Below are positions 7,264 to 13,991 of a stretch of DNA of 22,165 nucleotides, one piece after another. Where the stretch lies: positions 1 to 22,165 of the forward strand of contig CAYWGR010000091.1 in the NCBI GenBank assembly GCA_964458015.1. Direction: 5' to 3'. The notes under the pieces were generated by a model that saw nothing but the letters and a program-made list of their open reading frames with translations, did not search any database and was not told the origin of the DNA. Origin of the DNA: CAYWGR01 sp964458015. Its GTDB lineage: Bacteria > Planctomycetota > Planctomycetia > Pirellulales > Thermoguttaceae. The translations under genes were made by a program, and so were the position numbers. Position 1 is the stretch's first letter. Every line of letters starts with the position of its first letter.

Positions 7264-8670
7264 GTGAAAAATAAACCTTCCCGCTTCGCGCTATTTTTCG
7301 GCAATCGCGGATTTTTCCCCTCGTCGCTCATGACGGCGGCGCGGCGTCAGATGCAGGAAACGCTCACGGCCTTGGGACATGATACGATCATGATGGACGA
7401 GGGCGAGACCCGCTTCGGCGCGGTGGAAACCATCCAGGAAGGCCGTCGCTACGCGGCGTTTTTAGAGGCCAATCGCGGCAAGTTTGACGGAGTAATTCTT
7501 TGTTTGCCGAACTTCGGCGATGAAAACGGCGCGGCCGAAGCCTTGCGAAACGCTCAAACGCCGATTTTGGTCCACGCCTATCCCGATGAGATGGCAAAGC
7601 TCTCGCCGCAACTGCGCCGAGACGCTTTTTGCGGAAAAATTTCGATCATGGACGTTTTCCGCCAACAAGGCATTACGTTCACCGCCTTGAAGCCGCACGT
7701 GGTCGATCCCGCCGGCCGGACGTTCGCCGAGAACATCGACTATTTCGACCGCCTTTGCCGCACGGTGGCGGGCATGAAGAATTTACGCGTCGGCATGTTC
7801 GGCGCGAGAACATCGGCGTTCAAGACGGTTCGCATCGACGAACTAACGCTCGAACGCAAGGGCGTCACGGTCGAAACGTACGATCTGGCCACTATCCTCC
7901 AGTTGGTCAAATCGGCCGATACGACTTCGAACCGCTACAAGGATAAAGCGGTTCTTCTGAAAGATTATTCCGACTGGACCGGCGTACCCGAAGAATCGTT
8001 CGTCAATCTTTGCAAGCTCGGCGTCGTGCTTGAAGAAATTATCGAGAAAGACAACCTCGATTGCGCCGCGATTCGCTGCTGGCTGGAACTGCAACAGCAG
8101 TTGCACATCTCGCCGTGCGTGCTGCTTTCCGATTGGAACGAGCGCGGTTTTTCGATGGCTTGCGAAGCCGACGTCGGCAGCGCCGTTTCGATGAGAGCCA
8201 TTTCGCTTGCGGCCGGCAGTTCGGCTGCCTGCCTCGATTGGAACAACAACTACGGCGACGATCCTGAGAAGTGCATCCTGTTCCACTGCGGCCCCGTGCC
8301 GCGCTCGATGATGCTCGAAAAAGGACATATCGAAGACCATGCCATTCTGGCCAATGCCGTGGGGCAAGGCTGCTCGTTCGGTTGCTATGTGGGCCGCATC
8401 GCGCCCTCTGTGATGACCTTCGGCAATCTCATGTCGGAAGAAGGACGACTGCGGATGTACGTGGGCGAAGGCGAATTCACGTCCGACGCGATTCCACGCG
8501 AATTTTTCGGCGTTGCCGGCGTTGCGAAGATCCCGAATCTGCAAGACGTGCTGCTGATGATCGGCCGCGAAGGTTTTCGCCATCATGTGGCCGTCGCAAA
8601 CGGCACGGTATGCGAGCCGCTCACCGAGGCCTTGGAAAAATATCTCGGCTACGACGTGGTGCGCGCTTAA
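7264..8670 (+). CDS. L-fucose/L-arabinose isomerase-family protein
   Basis: The protein has 468 residues from the GTG at 7264. The ATG at 7255 overlaps the transporter stop codon, but AAGGA (7250-7254) abuts it directly, whereas it stands 9 nt before the GTG; both starts give nearly the same protein. The N-terminal half is a Rossmann-like layer (RFALFFGNRGFFPSSLM, DGVILCLPNFGDENGAAEAL, TPILVHAYPDEM). The C-terminal half carries SDWNERGFSMACEADVGSAV (about 290-309) and ILFHCGPVPRSMM, typical of the FucI/AraA-like fold, where acidic residues bind Mn2+. These enzymes interconvert an aldose and its ketose. The locus (GH51 arabinofuranosidase, sugar porter) suggests L-arabinose to L-ribulose or L-fucose to L-fuculose. 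Sequence reading cannot tell which, so no gene symbol is given. No kinase or aldolase of the pathway is nearby. Confidence 0.85.
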   Translation: MKNKPSRFALFFGNRGFFPSSLMTAARRQMQETLTALGHDTIMMDEGETRFGAVETIQEGRRYAAFLEANRGKFDGVILCLPNFGDENGAAEALRNAQTPILVHAYPDEMAKLSPQLRRDAFCGKISIMDVFRQQGITFTALKPHVVDPAGRTFAENIDYFDRLCRTVAGMKNLRVGMFGARTSAFKTVRIDELTLERKGVTVETYDLATILQLVKSADTTSNRYKDKAVLLKDYSDWTGVPEESFVNLCKLGVVLEEIIEKDNLDCAAIRCWLELQQQLHISPCVLLSDWNERGFSMACEADVGSAVSMRAISLAAGSSAACLDWNNNYGDDPEKCILFHCGPVPRSMMLEKGHIEDHAILANAVGQGCSFGCYVGRIAPSVMTFGNLMSEEGRLRMYVGEGEFTSDAIPREFFGVAGVAKIPNLQDVLLMIGREGFRHHVAVANGTVCEPLTEALEKYLGYDVVRA

Positions 8671-8705
8671 TGCCGTTCATCGCCAATCAGTAAGCGTCAT
8701 AGAAA

Positions 8706-8822
8706 AATAGCCGGGAGCTAACAGCGGACATATGTCATTAAAGAAATAGCCGGGAGCTAATCAGCTCCCGGAATGTGCCTAAATCTTGAATCCTCTCCGG
8801 GAGCTGTTAGCTCCCGGCTATT
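8706..8822. repeat. Cluster of three CCGGGAGCT palindromic repeats (REP-like)
   Basis: The 236-nt gap between the isomerase and PHP genes holds three related units. Unit 1 is a half element, AATAGCCGGGAGCTAACAGC (8706-8725). Unit 2 is a hairpin, CCGGGAGCT (8750-8758) with AGCTCCCGG (8763-8771), loop AATC, preceded by the same ATAG. Unit 3 is a hairpin in the opposite orientation, CCGGGAGCT (8797-8805) with AGCTCCCGG (8809-8817), followed by CTATT. Unit 1 is an exact 20-nt inverted match to 8803-8822, so the whole stretch can also fold as one large stem. No T-tract follows. It resembles dispersed REP elements and may end or protect the upstream transcript. Confidence 0.85.
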
Positions 8823-8906
8823 ACAACATTTACAGATTCCGGCTGTTACGACAATGCTTTCCTGAAAAACAGTAGCGAAGTAATCTCCGGTGAATAGCGG
8901 GCAACG

Positions 8907-10070
8907 ATGGATTTGATACGACAATTGGACTCTTGCATTCCACACGTGCGGCTGGCTGCGCTGGAGCGGCTTCGCATTTTGGAGCAGCATGGGATGCTCG
9001 ATCCCAAGGCCCAGGCGGGCCCTGTGCTGCCGAGTTACGATCATATCCACACATCGGTATCCTACGGCTCCGTGGCCCCGGGCGTTTACTCGGTTTCGCA
9101 CATGGTTTGGGCAGCCCACGAGGCCCGCGCCGCGTCGATTTCGATCATCGAACACGAATCGTTGGTGCATTGCGAGGAAGCACGCCGGGCCGTGGCGATT
9201 GTGAATCGCGGCATGGACGAACCGATGCAATGGATGTTGGGCGTTGAATTCAAGGCTCCAATTGCATCGACCGACGACGCATCACGGCGATTTAGCGAGA
9301 GCATGGCCCGCGCCTGGGGACAAGGCGAGGCGGCCTGGGTCGTCGGCTTGGGCATTCGGCCTTGCGAAGAGCTTGCGAAGCTGGTGCATCGGTTTCAACG
9401 GGCCAAACGGGTGCGTGCCCGAAGACAATTGGAGGGTCTCAACCGGCATCTTGGCATTATGCCGCCGCTTATGTTGTCGGAATTGATGACGGCGGAAGGC
9501 AATATAACCGACCGCGCGATTGCACTCGGCGCGGCGATGGCGAAATGGCCCGATGCCGATGCGGCGACATTGGGTTGCCATGCCCGGGATGTGCGCGCGA
9601 TGCTCAATCCAGGCGGGCCGGGTTATGTGCCGTTTGCGGCGAACTTGCCAAGCTATCAGGATTTGGTTGGAACTCTCGCACGTCTGAGAATGACGCCGGC
9701 ATTTACCGCGCAGCTCCGCGAGCCGGCTCTTAGCGAATCGCTGCCCTCGCTGATCTCGTGGGGAATCGGCGCGCTCGATACCGCGGGCATCGAACCCGAT
9801 GAGCCGAACGCGGAAGAACACATTCAAGACCTGATCACCTTAGCCCAGCGCTTTGAACTATCGCTATTGGGTGGTTCCGACTATCGCGGCACAGGCACAG
9901 GCTGGCGCTCGCGTGCCGGATGGATGGATCATCCCTTGTTCCGAGAATCACATGCTCGGATACGCTGTCGTGCGGCAACAGAGCATGAAACGGCTGCCAA
10001 GGTCAATTGCAATGACAGGGAATTTCAAGTGGTAAATGCCCTTGAAAACGACGCTAGCGATCCGCTTTGA
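8907..10070 (+). CDS. PHP-domain protein, putative metal-dependent phosphoesterase
   Basis: The protein has 387 residues. SYDHIHTSVSYGS (43-55) supplies the HxH metal motif, SIIEHESL (79-86) the second conserved His/Glu, LGVEFKA (111-117) the Glu strand and GGSDYRG (322-328) the late GSD motif. Together these mark a polymerase-and-histidinol-phosphatase (PHP) TIM-barrel fold, which usually binds two or three metal ions and hydrolyses phosphoesters. An extra segment of about 190 residues (about 125-315) separates the N- and C-terminal motifs and is not recognised; it contains ARRQLEGLNRHLGIMPPL and a stretch similar to those of PHP proteins that carry long helical insertions. The substrate is unknown. 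The gene follows the sugar locus on the same strand but is separated from it by the palindromic repeats, so membership in that operon is doubtful. The 3' end overlaps the convergent acetyltransferase gene by 17 nt. Confidence 0.75.
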   Translation: MDLIRQLDSCIPHVRLAALERLRILEQHGMLDPKAQAGPVLPSYDHIHTSVSYGSVAPGVYSVSHMVWAAHEARAASISIIEHESLVHCEEARRAVAIVNRGMDEPMQWMLGVEFKAPIASTDDASRRFSESMARAWGQGEAAWVVGLGIRPCEELAKLVHRFQRAKRVRARRQLEGLNRHLGIMPPLMLSELMTAEGNITDRAIALGAAMAKWPDADAATLGCHARDVRAMLNPGGPGYVPFAANLPSYQDLVGTLARLRMTPAFTAQLREPALSESLPSLISWGIGALDTAGIEPDEPNAEEHIQDLITLAQRFELSLLGGSDYRGTGTGWRSRAGWMDHPLFRESHARIRCRAATEHETAAKVNCNDREFQVVNALENDASDPL

Positions 10071-10593
10071 GAATCGCGTAGAGTTCCAAATCCTCGAAGG
10101 CGTCCCACTTGCGCACGTGTTGGCGCAGGCGGCCTTCGTGAATCATGCCCAGCTTCTGCATGACGCGGCCGGAGGCCGGATTCCGCGAAAAATGGTGGGC
10201 GTAGATGCGGTTCAACCCCAATTGTTCAAAGCCGAAATCCACGATGGCGCGACCTGCCTCAGTTGCAAAACCTTGGCCCCAATACGGCTTGCCGATCCAG
10301 TAGCCCAACTCGGCGCGATCGTCGTGCGGATGAAGCCGTAGGCCGATGGCGCCAATCAACGTGTTCTCGGCTCGCAAGGTGACCGCGAAAATGGCCTGTT
10401 CGCGGAATTCGAACCAATCACGATGGTTCGAGATCCATTTTTCGGCCATGCCGTCTTCATAAGGATAAGGAATGTTGAGCGTCGTGTCGGCCACGGCCCG
10501 ATCGCCCGCCAAACGTCGCACGTCGTCGGCGTCGGCCGTCTGAAAAGGCCTCAGCAGCAATCGCTGAGTTTCAAGCGTGGGTTGTCGCAGCAT
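10054..10593 (-). CDS. GNAT family N-acetyltransferase (RimJ/RimL type)
   Basis: The protein has 179 residues starting MLRQPTLETQRLLLRPF, the standard N-terminus of RimJ/RimL-like acetyltransferases. A longer frame reaches 10644 but adds 17 residues with no family resemblance. AELGYWIGKPYWGQGFATEA contains the acetyl-CoA pyrophosphate-binding loop (GQGFAT), and NPASGRVMQKLGM is the conserved region near the C-terminus. The family transfers acetyl from acetyl-CoA to an amino group; the substrate here cannot be told. It is the last gene of the minus-strand run that begins with the toxin-antitoxin pair. Its C-terminal codons overlap the end of the PHP gene. Confidence 0.88.
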   Translation of the reverse strand: MLRQPTLETQRLLLRPFQTADADDVRRLAGDRAVADTTLNIPYPYEDGMAEKWISNHRDWFEFREQAIFAVTLRAENTLIGAIGLRLHPHDDRAELGYWIGKPYWGQGFATEAGRAIVDFGFEQLGLNRIYAHHFSRNPASGRVMQKLGMIHEGRLRQHVRKWDAFEDLELYAILKADR

Positions 10594-10678
10594 ATTTTGT
10601 ATCAACCGTGGAAAATCGAAAACCGTGCAATCCCACAAACACACAATCGGTGACGGTCTACTCCCGTCGCCGCTTTCG

Positions 10679-11539
10679 CTATTGTGCAGACCTAGATAAA
10701 AATGCCTCAGGTAAATACTGGATCAAATCGCCGGCAATCAGCGAAACCTGGCCGATCTCTTCCGCGGCAATGTCGCCGGCCAGGCCATGCAGATACACGC
10801 CAAGTCGAGCGGCGTCGAACGGTTCGAGCCGCTGGCACCAAAGCGAGGTAACAAGCCCCGTTAGCACGTCGCCCGAGCCGCCGGTGGCCATGCCGGGGTT
10901 GCCCGTCGAGTTGAGCGTTCGACGTTGGCCGTCGGTCACGAGCGTTTTGTGCCCCTTGAGCACGACAACGATGCCGCATCGGGCAGCCAATTGTAGGGCG
11001 GCATCGTTTCGCACATCACCGTCGAGTTTCTTGCCGATAAGTCGTGCAAACTCGCCGGGATGCGGCGTAAGAATGCGCGGTCCGCCCGGTTGGGAAAGCA
11101 CCTCAGGCTTGACAGCCAACGCATTCAGAGCGTCGGCATCGAACAACATCGGCTTTGAAATCTCTTCGTAAAGCCGGACGACAAGGTGGTCTAAGTCGGA
11201 AGAACGGCCAAGTCCCGGTCCGCAGGCAATCACGGTGGCTTTTTCGGCAGCTTCAGAAATTTGCTCGAAGGCCGCCGCCGCGATTTGCCCTGCCGCATTG
11301 CAGGAGAGCGGAATCGTCATGTAGGAAGGCTCGAAGCCGGCAACCGTATCGAGAATCCTGTCGGGCACGGCCACTCGCACCAACCCCGCGCCACCGCGCA
11401 AGGCAGCCATGCCCGCCAAGGCCGGCGCCCCGGCCATGCCGCGCGATCCACCGACGATCAAAGCGGTGCCGAAATCGCCTTTATGCGCATCCGGCTTTCG
11501 CGGCGGCAGCCAAGGCAATTCAATGTTGGAAGAATTCAT
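10679..11539 (-). CDS. nnrD: ADP/ATP-dependent NAD(P)H-hydrate dehydratase
   Basis: The protein has 286 residues with the ribokinase-like fold of the YjeF C-terminal domain. Motifs seen: HKGDFGTALIVGGSRGMAGA (19-38), DADALNAL (134-141), ILTPHPGEFARLIG (156-169), VVLKGHKTLV (192-201) and NPGMATGGSGDVLTG (214-228), which holds the anion hole and the catalytic Asp224. The enzyme dehydrates the S-form of damaged NADHX or NADPHX back to NAD(P)H using ADP or ATP. In many bacteria it is fused to an NnrE epimerase domain; here it stands alone and no epimerase is in the window. It begins 12 nt after larB ends, so the two are co-transcribed. Both act on nicotinamide or nicotinate dinucleotides, although in different pathways. 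Confidence 0.93.
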   Translation of the reverse strand: MNSSNIELPWLPPRKPDAHKGDFGTALIVGGSRGMAGAPALAGMAALRGGAGLVRVAVPDRILDTVAGFEPSYMTIPLSCNAAGQIAAAAFEQISEAAEKATVIACGPGLGRSSDLDHLVVRLYEEISKPMLFDADALNALAVKPEVLSQPGGPRILTPHPGEFARLIGKKLDGDVRNDAALQLAARCGIVVVLKGHKTLVTDGQRRTLNSTGNPGMATGGSGDVLTGLVTSLWCQRLEPFDAARLGVYLHGLAGDIAAEEIGQVSLIAGDLIQYLPEAFLSRSAQ

Positions 11540-11551
11540 TGCGAAACCTCC

Positions 11552-12343
11552 CTATTTTTGCTTCCTTGCATTCGCGACATTTTTAGCAATAAGGCCGGCA
11601 AGGTATCCGCCCTTGAAACCGGCGTCGATGTTGACCACCGTGACGTTCGACGCGCAACTATTGAGCATTCCCAACAGTGCCGCAACGCCGCCGAAGCTGG
11701 CGCCATAGCCGACGCTTGTAGGCACGGCGATCACGGGGCACGCGACATGCCCTCCGACGACGCTGGGCAACGCGCCTTCCATGCCTGCCACGACAATGAC
11801 CGCGTCGGCCTTCTGCAATAGCGGCAGATTTGCCGCCAGGCGATGCGGTCCGGCCACGCCCACGTCTTGAATCAGATCGACCTGAGCGCCGGCCCAAAGT
11901 GCCGTTTCGCGGGCCTCCTCGGCCACGGGCAAGTCACTCGTGCCGGCTGTTACGATAGCCACGCGGCCGTGGTCTTCCTCCGATTCTTCACTTTTTGCAC
12001 AACGATTCTCGGCGTGAATGCGAAACGTGCGGCCGACCTCGTTGTAACTGGCTGTTGGGAACTTTTGCAGCAACTCGGTGGCCTTGTCAGGCGCCATCCG
12101 CGTGGCCAGCACCTCGGCCCCATGATGCAAAAGGGCGGCGAAGATTTTTTCCATCGCGGCCACTGTTTTCCCCTCCGCGAAAACCACTTCGGGGAATCCG
12201 CAACGGCGATGGCGGTCGAGATCGACCCGGGCCTCACCCACGTCGGCGGTTTTCGGCCCTTCGGCGCGATGTACGAACTCGTCGAGCGAAAGCTGACCGG
12301 CCAGAAGTTGCGAAGCAAGCTGTTTTAAGTCGGGTGTGGACAT
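11552..12343 (-). CDS. larB: Nickel pincer cofactor biosynthesis protein LarB
   Basis: The protein has 263 residues from MSTPDLKQLASQLL. A longer frame to 12436 would overlap the end of the toxin gene and adds non-homologous residues. The N-terminal third ends in CGFPEVVFAEGKT (48-60), a LarB signature. The C-terminal AIR-carboxylase-like domain shows GRVAIVTAGTSDLPVAEEA (126-144), GMEGALPSVVGGHVACPVIA (187-206), PTSVGYGASFGG and LNSCASNVTVVNIDAGF. LarB carboxylates and hydrolyses nicotinic acid adenine dinucleotide, the first step toward the nickel-pincer nucleotide of lactate racemase-like enzymes. Cys230 in NSC may be the counterpart of the catalytic cysteine reported for the Lactiplantibacillus enzyme; this alignment is from memory. 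No larA, larC or larE is present in the window, so the other steps must be encoded elsewhere. Confidence 0.92.
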   Translation of the reverse strand: MSTPDLKQLASQLLAGQLSLDEFVHRAEGPKTADVGEARVDLDRHRRCGFPEVVFAEGKTVAAMEKIFAALLHHGAEVLATRMAPDKATELLQKFPTASYNEVGRTFRIHAENRCAKSEESEEDHGRVAIVTAGTSDLPVAEEARETALWAGAQVDLIQDVGVAGPHRLAANLPLLQKADAVIVVAGMEGALPSVVGGHVACPVIAVPTSVGYGASFGGVAALLGMLNSCASNVTVVNIDAGFKGGYLAGLIAKNVANARKQK

Positions 12344-12377
12344 GATTTCCGTGTCTCTGTTACAAAAAGAGGATGCT

Positions 12378-12806
12378 TCAGGGCGTCGTCCAGTCTTCGA
12401 CTTGGAGTTCCGGCACCTGTTTGAAATCACGTGCATTTCGGGAAAGGAGAGTTGCTCGGTAAGCCAATGTTATTGCGGCGATTTTCAGATCTGTTGTGGC
12501 GATGCGCACCCGGGCCTGCTGTAGATCCCGAAACATTTGGACCGCGGTTTCCTGGAGCGGTAAAATTCTCCAACGGCTGAAAAAACGAACAAATTCGATT
12601 AATTTGTCATAATAGGTTGCTTGTTGCTGAAGATCTCGATATCGTGCAATTACCTGGAGCCAACCTCGCATCTGCTCTTCAACAGTAATGACCGTCGTGA
12701 CGATATCCTGTTCCGGCGACGCAGTTAGACGTTCAATAAGCCGTTGACCTTCCGGGCTGTCCGGGTGTTGTAGCAGCGAGATATGGTCCGTATCGAGAAT
12801 AATCAT
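12378..12806 (-). CDS. VapC-like PIN-domain toxin
   Basis: The protein has 142 residues, the usual VapC size. MIILDTDHISLL carries the first PIN acidic residue (Asp5). TVITVEEQMRG provides Glu44, IATTDLKIAAI provides Asp106, and LLSRNARDFKQVPEL matches the TRNxxDF motif with Asp127. These acidic residues form the Mg2+-dependent ribonuclease site. PIN toxins of this type cleave RNA, often tRNA, when freed from the antitoxin. The start codon overlaps the end of the upstream antitoxin gene by 4 nt, the normal layout of a type II toxin-antitoxin pair. The first gene downstream, larB, begins 34 nt later, so read-through from the toxin-antitoxin promoter into larB and nnrD is plausible. Confidence 0.9.
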   Translation of the reverse strand: MIILDTDHISLLQHPDSPEGQRLIERLTASPEQDIVTTVITVEEQMRGWLQVIARYRDLQQQATYYDKLIEFVRFFSRWRILPLQETAVQMFRDLQQARVRIATTDLKIAAITLAYRATLLSRNARDFKQVPELQVEDWTTP

Positions 12807-13003
12807 GGAACGAATTGCCGTCGCTCATTTTCTCTTATAAGTGCGGCTTCGTCGAGAATTTCATGGACTTGAAGATCGGAGGAAAAAGCTCCAATGGTCG
12901 TTCGCCAATCGTCCGAGCCAGGCTCATGGATGGTTTTCTCGCGCAATCCATCCACAATGCGTTCCAATCGCTCGACGCGTTGTTCTAGAGTAGTCGGCGT
13001 CAT
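12803..13003 (-). CDS. Putative antitoxin partner of the VapC-like toxin
   Basis: The protein has 66 residues from the ATG at 13003. A GTG at 13057 in the same frame lies inside the spacer of a good promoter and so is unlikely to be used. TTLEQRVERLERIVDGL predicts a short amphipathic or coiled-coil helix. The C-terminal part DDWRTTIGAFSSDLQVHEIL and DEAALIRENERR matches a small antitoxin type often encoded directly before PIN toxins in cyanobacteria and planctomycetes. It would neutralise the toxin through its C-terminal tail. No classic AbrB, Phd or RHH DNA-binding motif is visible, so whether it also represses its own promoter is open. Confidence 0.75.
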   Translation of the reverse strand: MTPTTLEQRVERLERIVDGLREKTIHEPGSDDWRTTIGAFSSDLQVHEILDEAALIRENERRQFVP

Positions 13004-13047
13004 GGGCTGGTTTTCCCCCTCGGTTTTGCCTTCACGATCTCTTTCTA

Positions 13048-13076
13048 ATTTTAGCACGTACCGCCAGCGAAGGCAA
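13048..13076 (-). promoter_or_regulatory. Sigma70-type promoter for the toxin-antitoxin/larB/nnrD run
   Basis: On the minus strand TTGCCT (13076-13071) and TAAAAT (13053-13048) are separated by exactly 17 nt. The boxes match 4 of 6 and 5 of 6 consensus bases. Transcription would start near 13041 and give a leader of about 38 nt to the antitoxin ATG, with AGGGGG (13020-13015) as a somewhat distant ribosome binding site. Confidence 0.5.
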
Positions 13077-13144
13077 CGCCCTGCGTTAATCGAGGGGGTG
13101 GTGGGGGCAGGCGATATTGCCGGCTAGTTGAGTTAGCTGAGTGG

Positions 13145-13178
13145 ATGCCGAACGTCAATAATCCTTCGGCATTTTTTT
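13145..13178 (+). terminator. Hairpin with T-tract overlapping the end of flxA
   Basis: ATGCCGAA (13145-13152) pairs with TTCGGCAT (13165-13172) around a 12-nt loop. Seven T bases (13172-13178) follow on the plus strand, the form of an intrinsic terminator for plus-strand transcription. On the minus strand the same hairpin spans the flxA stop codon and lacks a downstream T-tract, so it is a weaker candidate for ending the hdr-flx mRNA. Confidence 0.5.
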
Positions 13179-13991
13179 CAGCTCTTCCAGCGTGAAGACG
13201 GGACCGTCTTTGCAGACGTAGACGGGACCGCAGTTACAGCGGCCGCATTTGCCCACGCCGCATTTCATGCGGTTTTCCAAGCTGGTGTAGATGTTGCTGT
13301 CGGCCAGCCCCATTTTGTCGAGCACCGGCAGCGTGAATTGGATCATGATCGGCGGACCGACCACGAGGGCCACGGCGTTGTCGGCCGAGATGTTCGCTTT
13401 CTCGACGACCGAGGGCACGAAACCGATTTCGCCCTTCCAGTCGGGCGTCTCTCCGCCCGGATCGACGCAGCTTACCACGCGCACGCGGTCGAACTCGGCC
13501 CAGCGCCGCAACTCATCGACGAAGACCAAATCGCCGACCGTTCGCGCACCGTAGACGATCGTAATGTCGCCGAAGTCGTCGCGATTTTCCAGGGCGTACC
13601 AAATCGCGCAGCGGATCGGCGGCATGGCAATGCCGCCCGCGATGAAGATCAGGTTTTTGCCCTTCCACTTTTCCATCGGATAGCCGTTGCCGTAAGGGCC
13701 GCGGAACCCGATGGTGTCGCCTTCTTCGATGTTCCACAGAGCATCCGTCACGCGGCCCGTGCGGCGGAAGCAAAACTCGATGAAATCGGTCCAATCGGAG
13801 CTGGAGCAGATATTGAACGTCGATTCGCCCGCGCCGAAGGCCGAAAAAATGCCGAATTGTCCCACGCGGAAGGAAAATTGTTTGGCTCGCTCTTCGTCGC
13901 GGAACCGGAGACGGACGGCCTTCACGTCGGCGGTTTGCTGCCGGACTTGAAGCACTTCCATCAAATCAGGTTGGTAGATATTCTCGCTCAT
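13155..13991 (-). CDS. flxA: FlxA-like FAD/NAD(P)-binding oxidoreductase subunit
   Basis: The protein has 278 residues from MSENIYQPDL; the ATG overlaps the stop of the upstream gene by 4 nt. The N-terminal half is a ferredoxin-reductase FAD domain (FRVGQFGIFS, STFNICSSSD). LIFIAGGIAMPPIRCAIWYA (114-133) starts the NAD(P)-binding domain, with IVYGAR and VVGPPIM as further landmarks. The C-terminal Cys244, Cys249, Cys252 and Cys260 bind a [2Fe-2S] cluster as in PyrK and hydrogenase gamma subunits. In FlxABCD complexes this subunit oxidises NAD(P)H and passes electrons through the Flx iron-sulfur subunits to HdrA. It is the last gene of the seven-gene hdr-flx set. The assignment as FlxA is from order and domain type; a stand-alone hydrogenase gamma subunit is less likely because no hydrogenase genes are near. 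Confidence 0.85.
   Translation of the reverse strand: MSENIYQPDLMEVLQVRQQTADVKAVRLRFRDEERAKQFSFRVGQFGIFSAFGAGESTFNICSSSDWTDFIEFCFRRTGRVTDALWNIEEGDTIGFRGPYGNGYPMEKWKGKNLIFIAGGIAMPPIRCAIWYALENRDDFGDITIVYGARTVGDLVFVDELRRWAEFDRVRVVSCVDPGGETPDWKGEIGFVPSVVEKANISADNAVALVVGPPIMIQFTLPVLDKMGLADSNIYTSLENRMKCGVGKCGRCNCGPVYVCKDGPVFTLEELKKMPKDY

Noticed and set aside
8706..8822. Possible CRISPR array
   Set aside because: The repeats are palindromic, in mixed orientation and irregularly spaced; there are no equal-length spacers and no cas genes.
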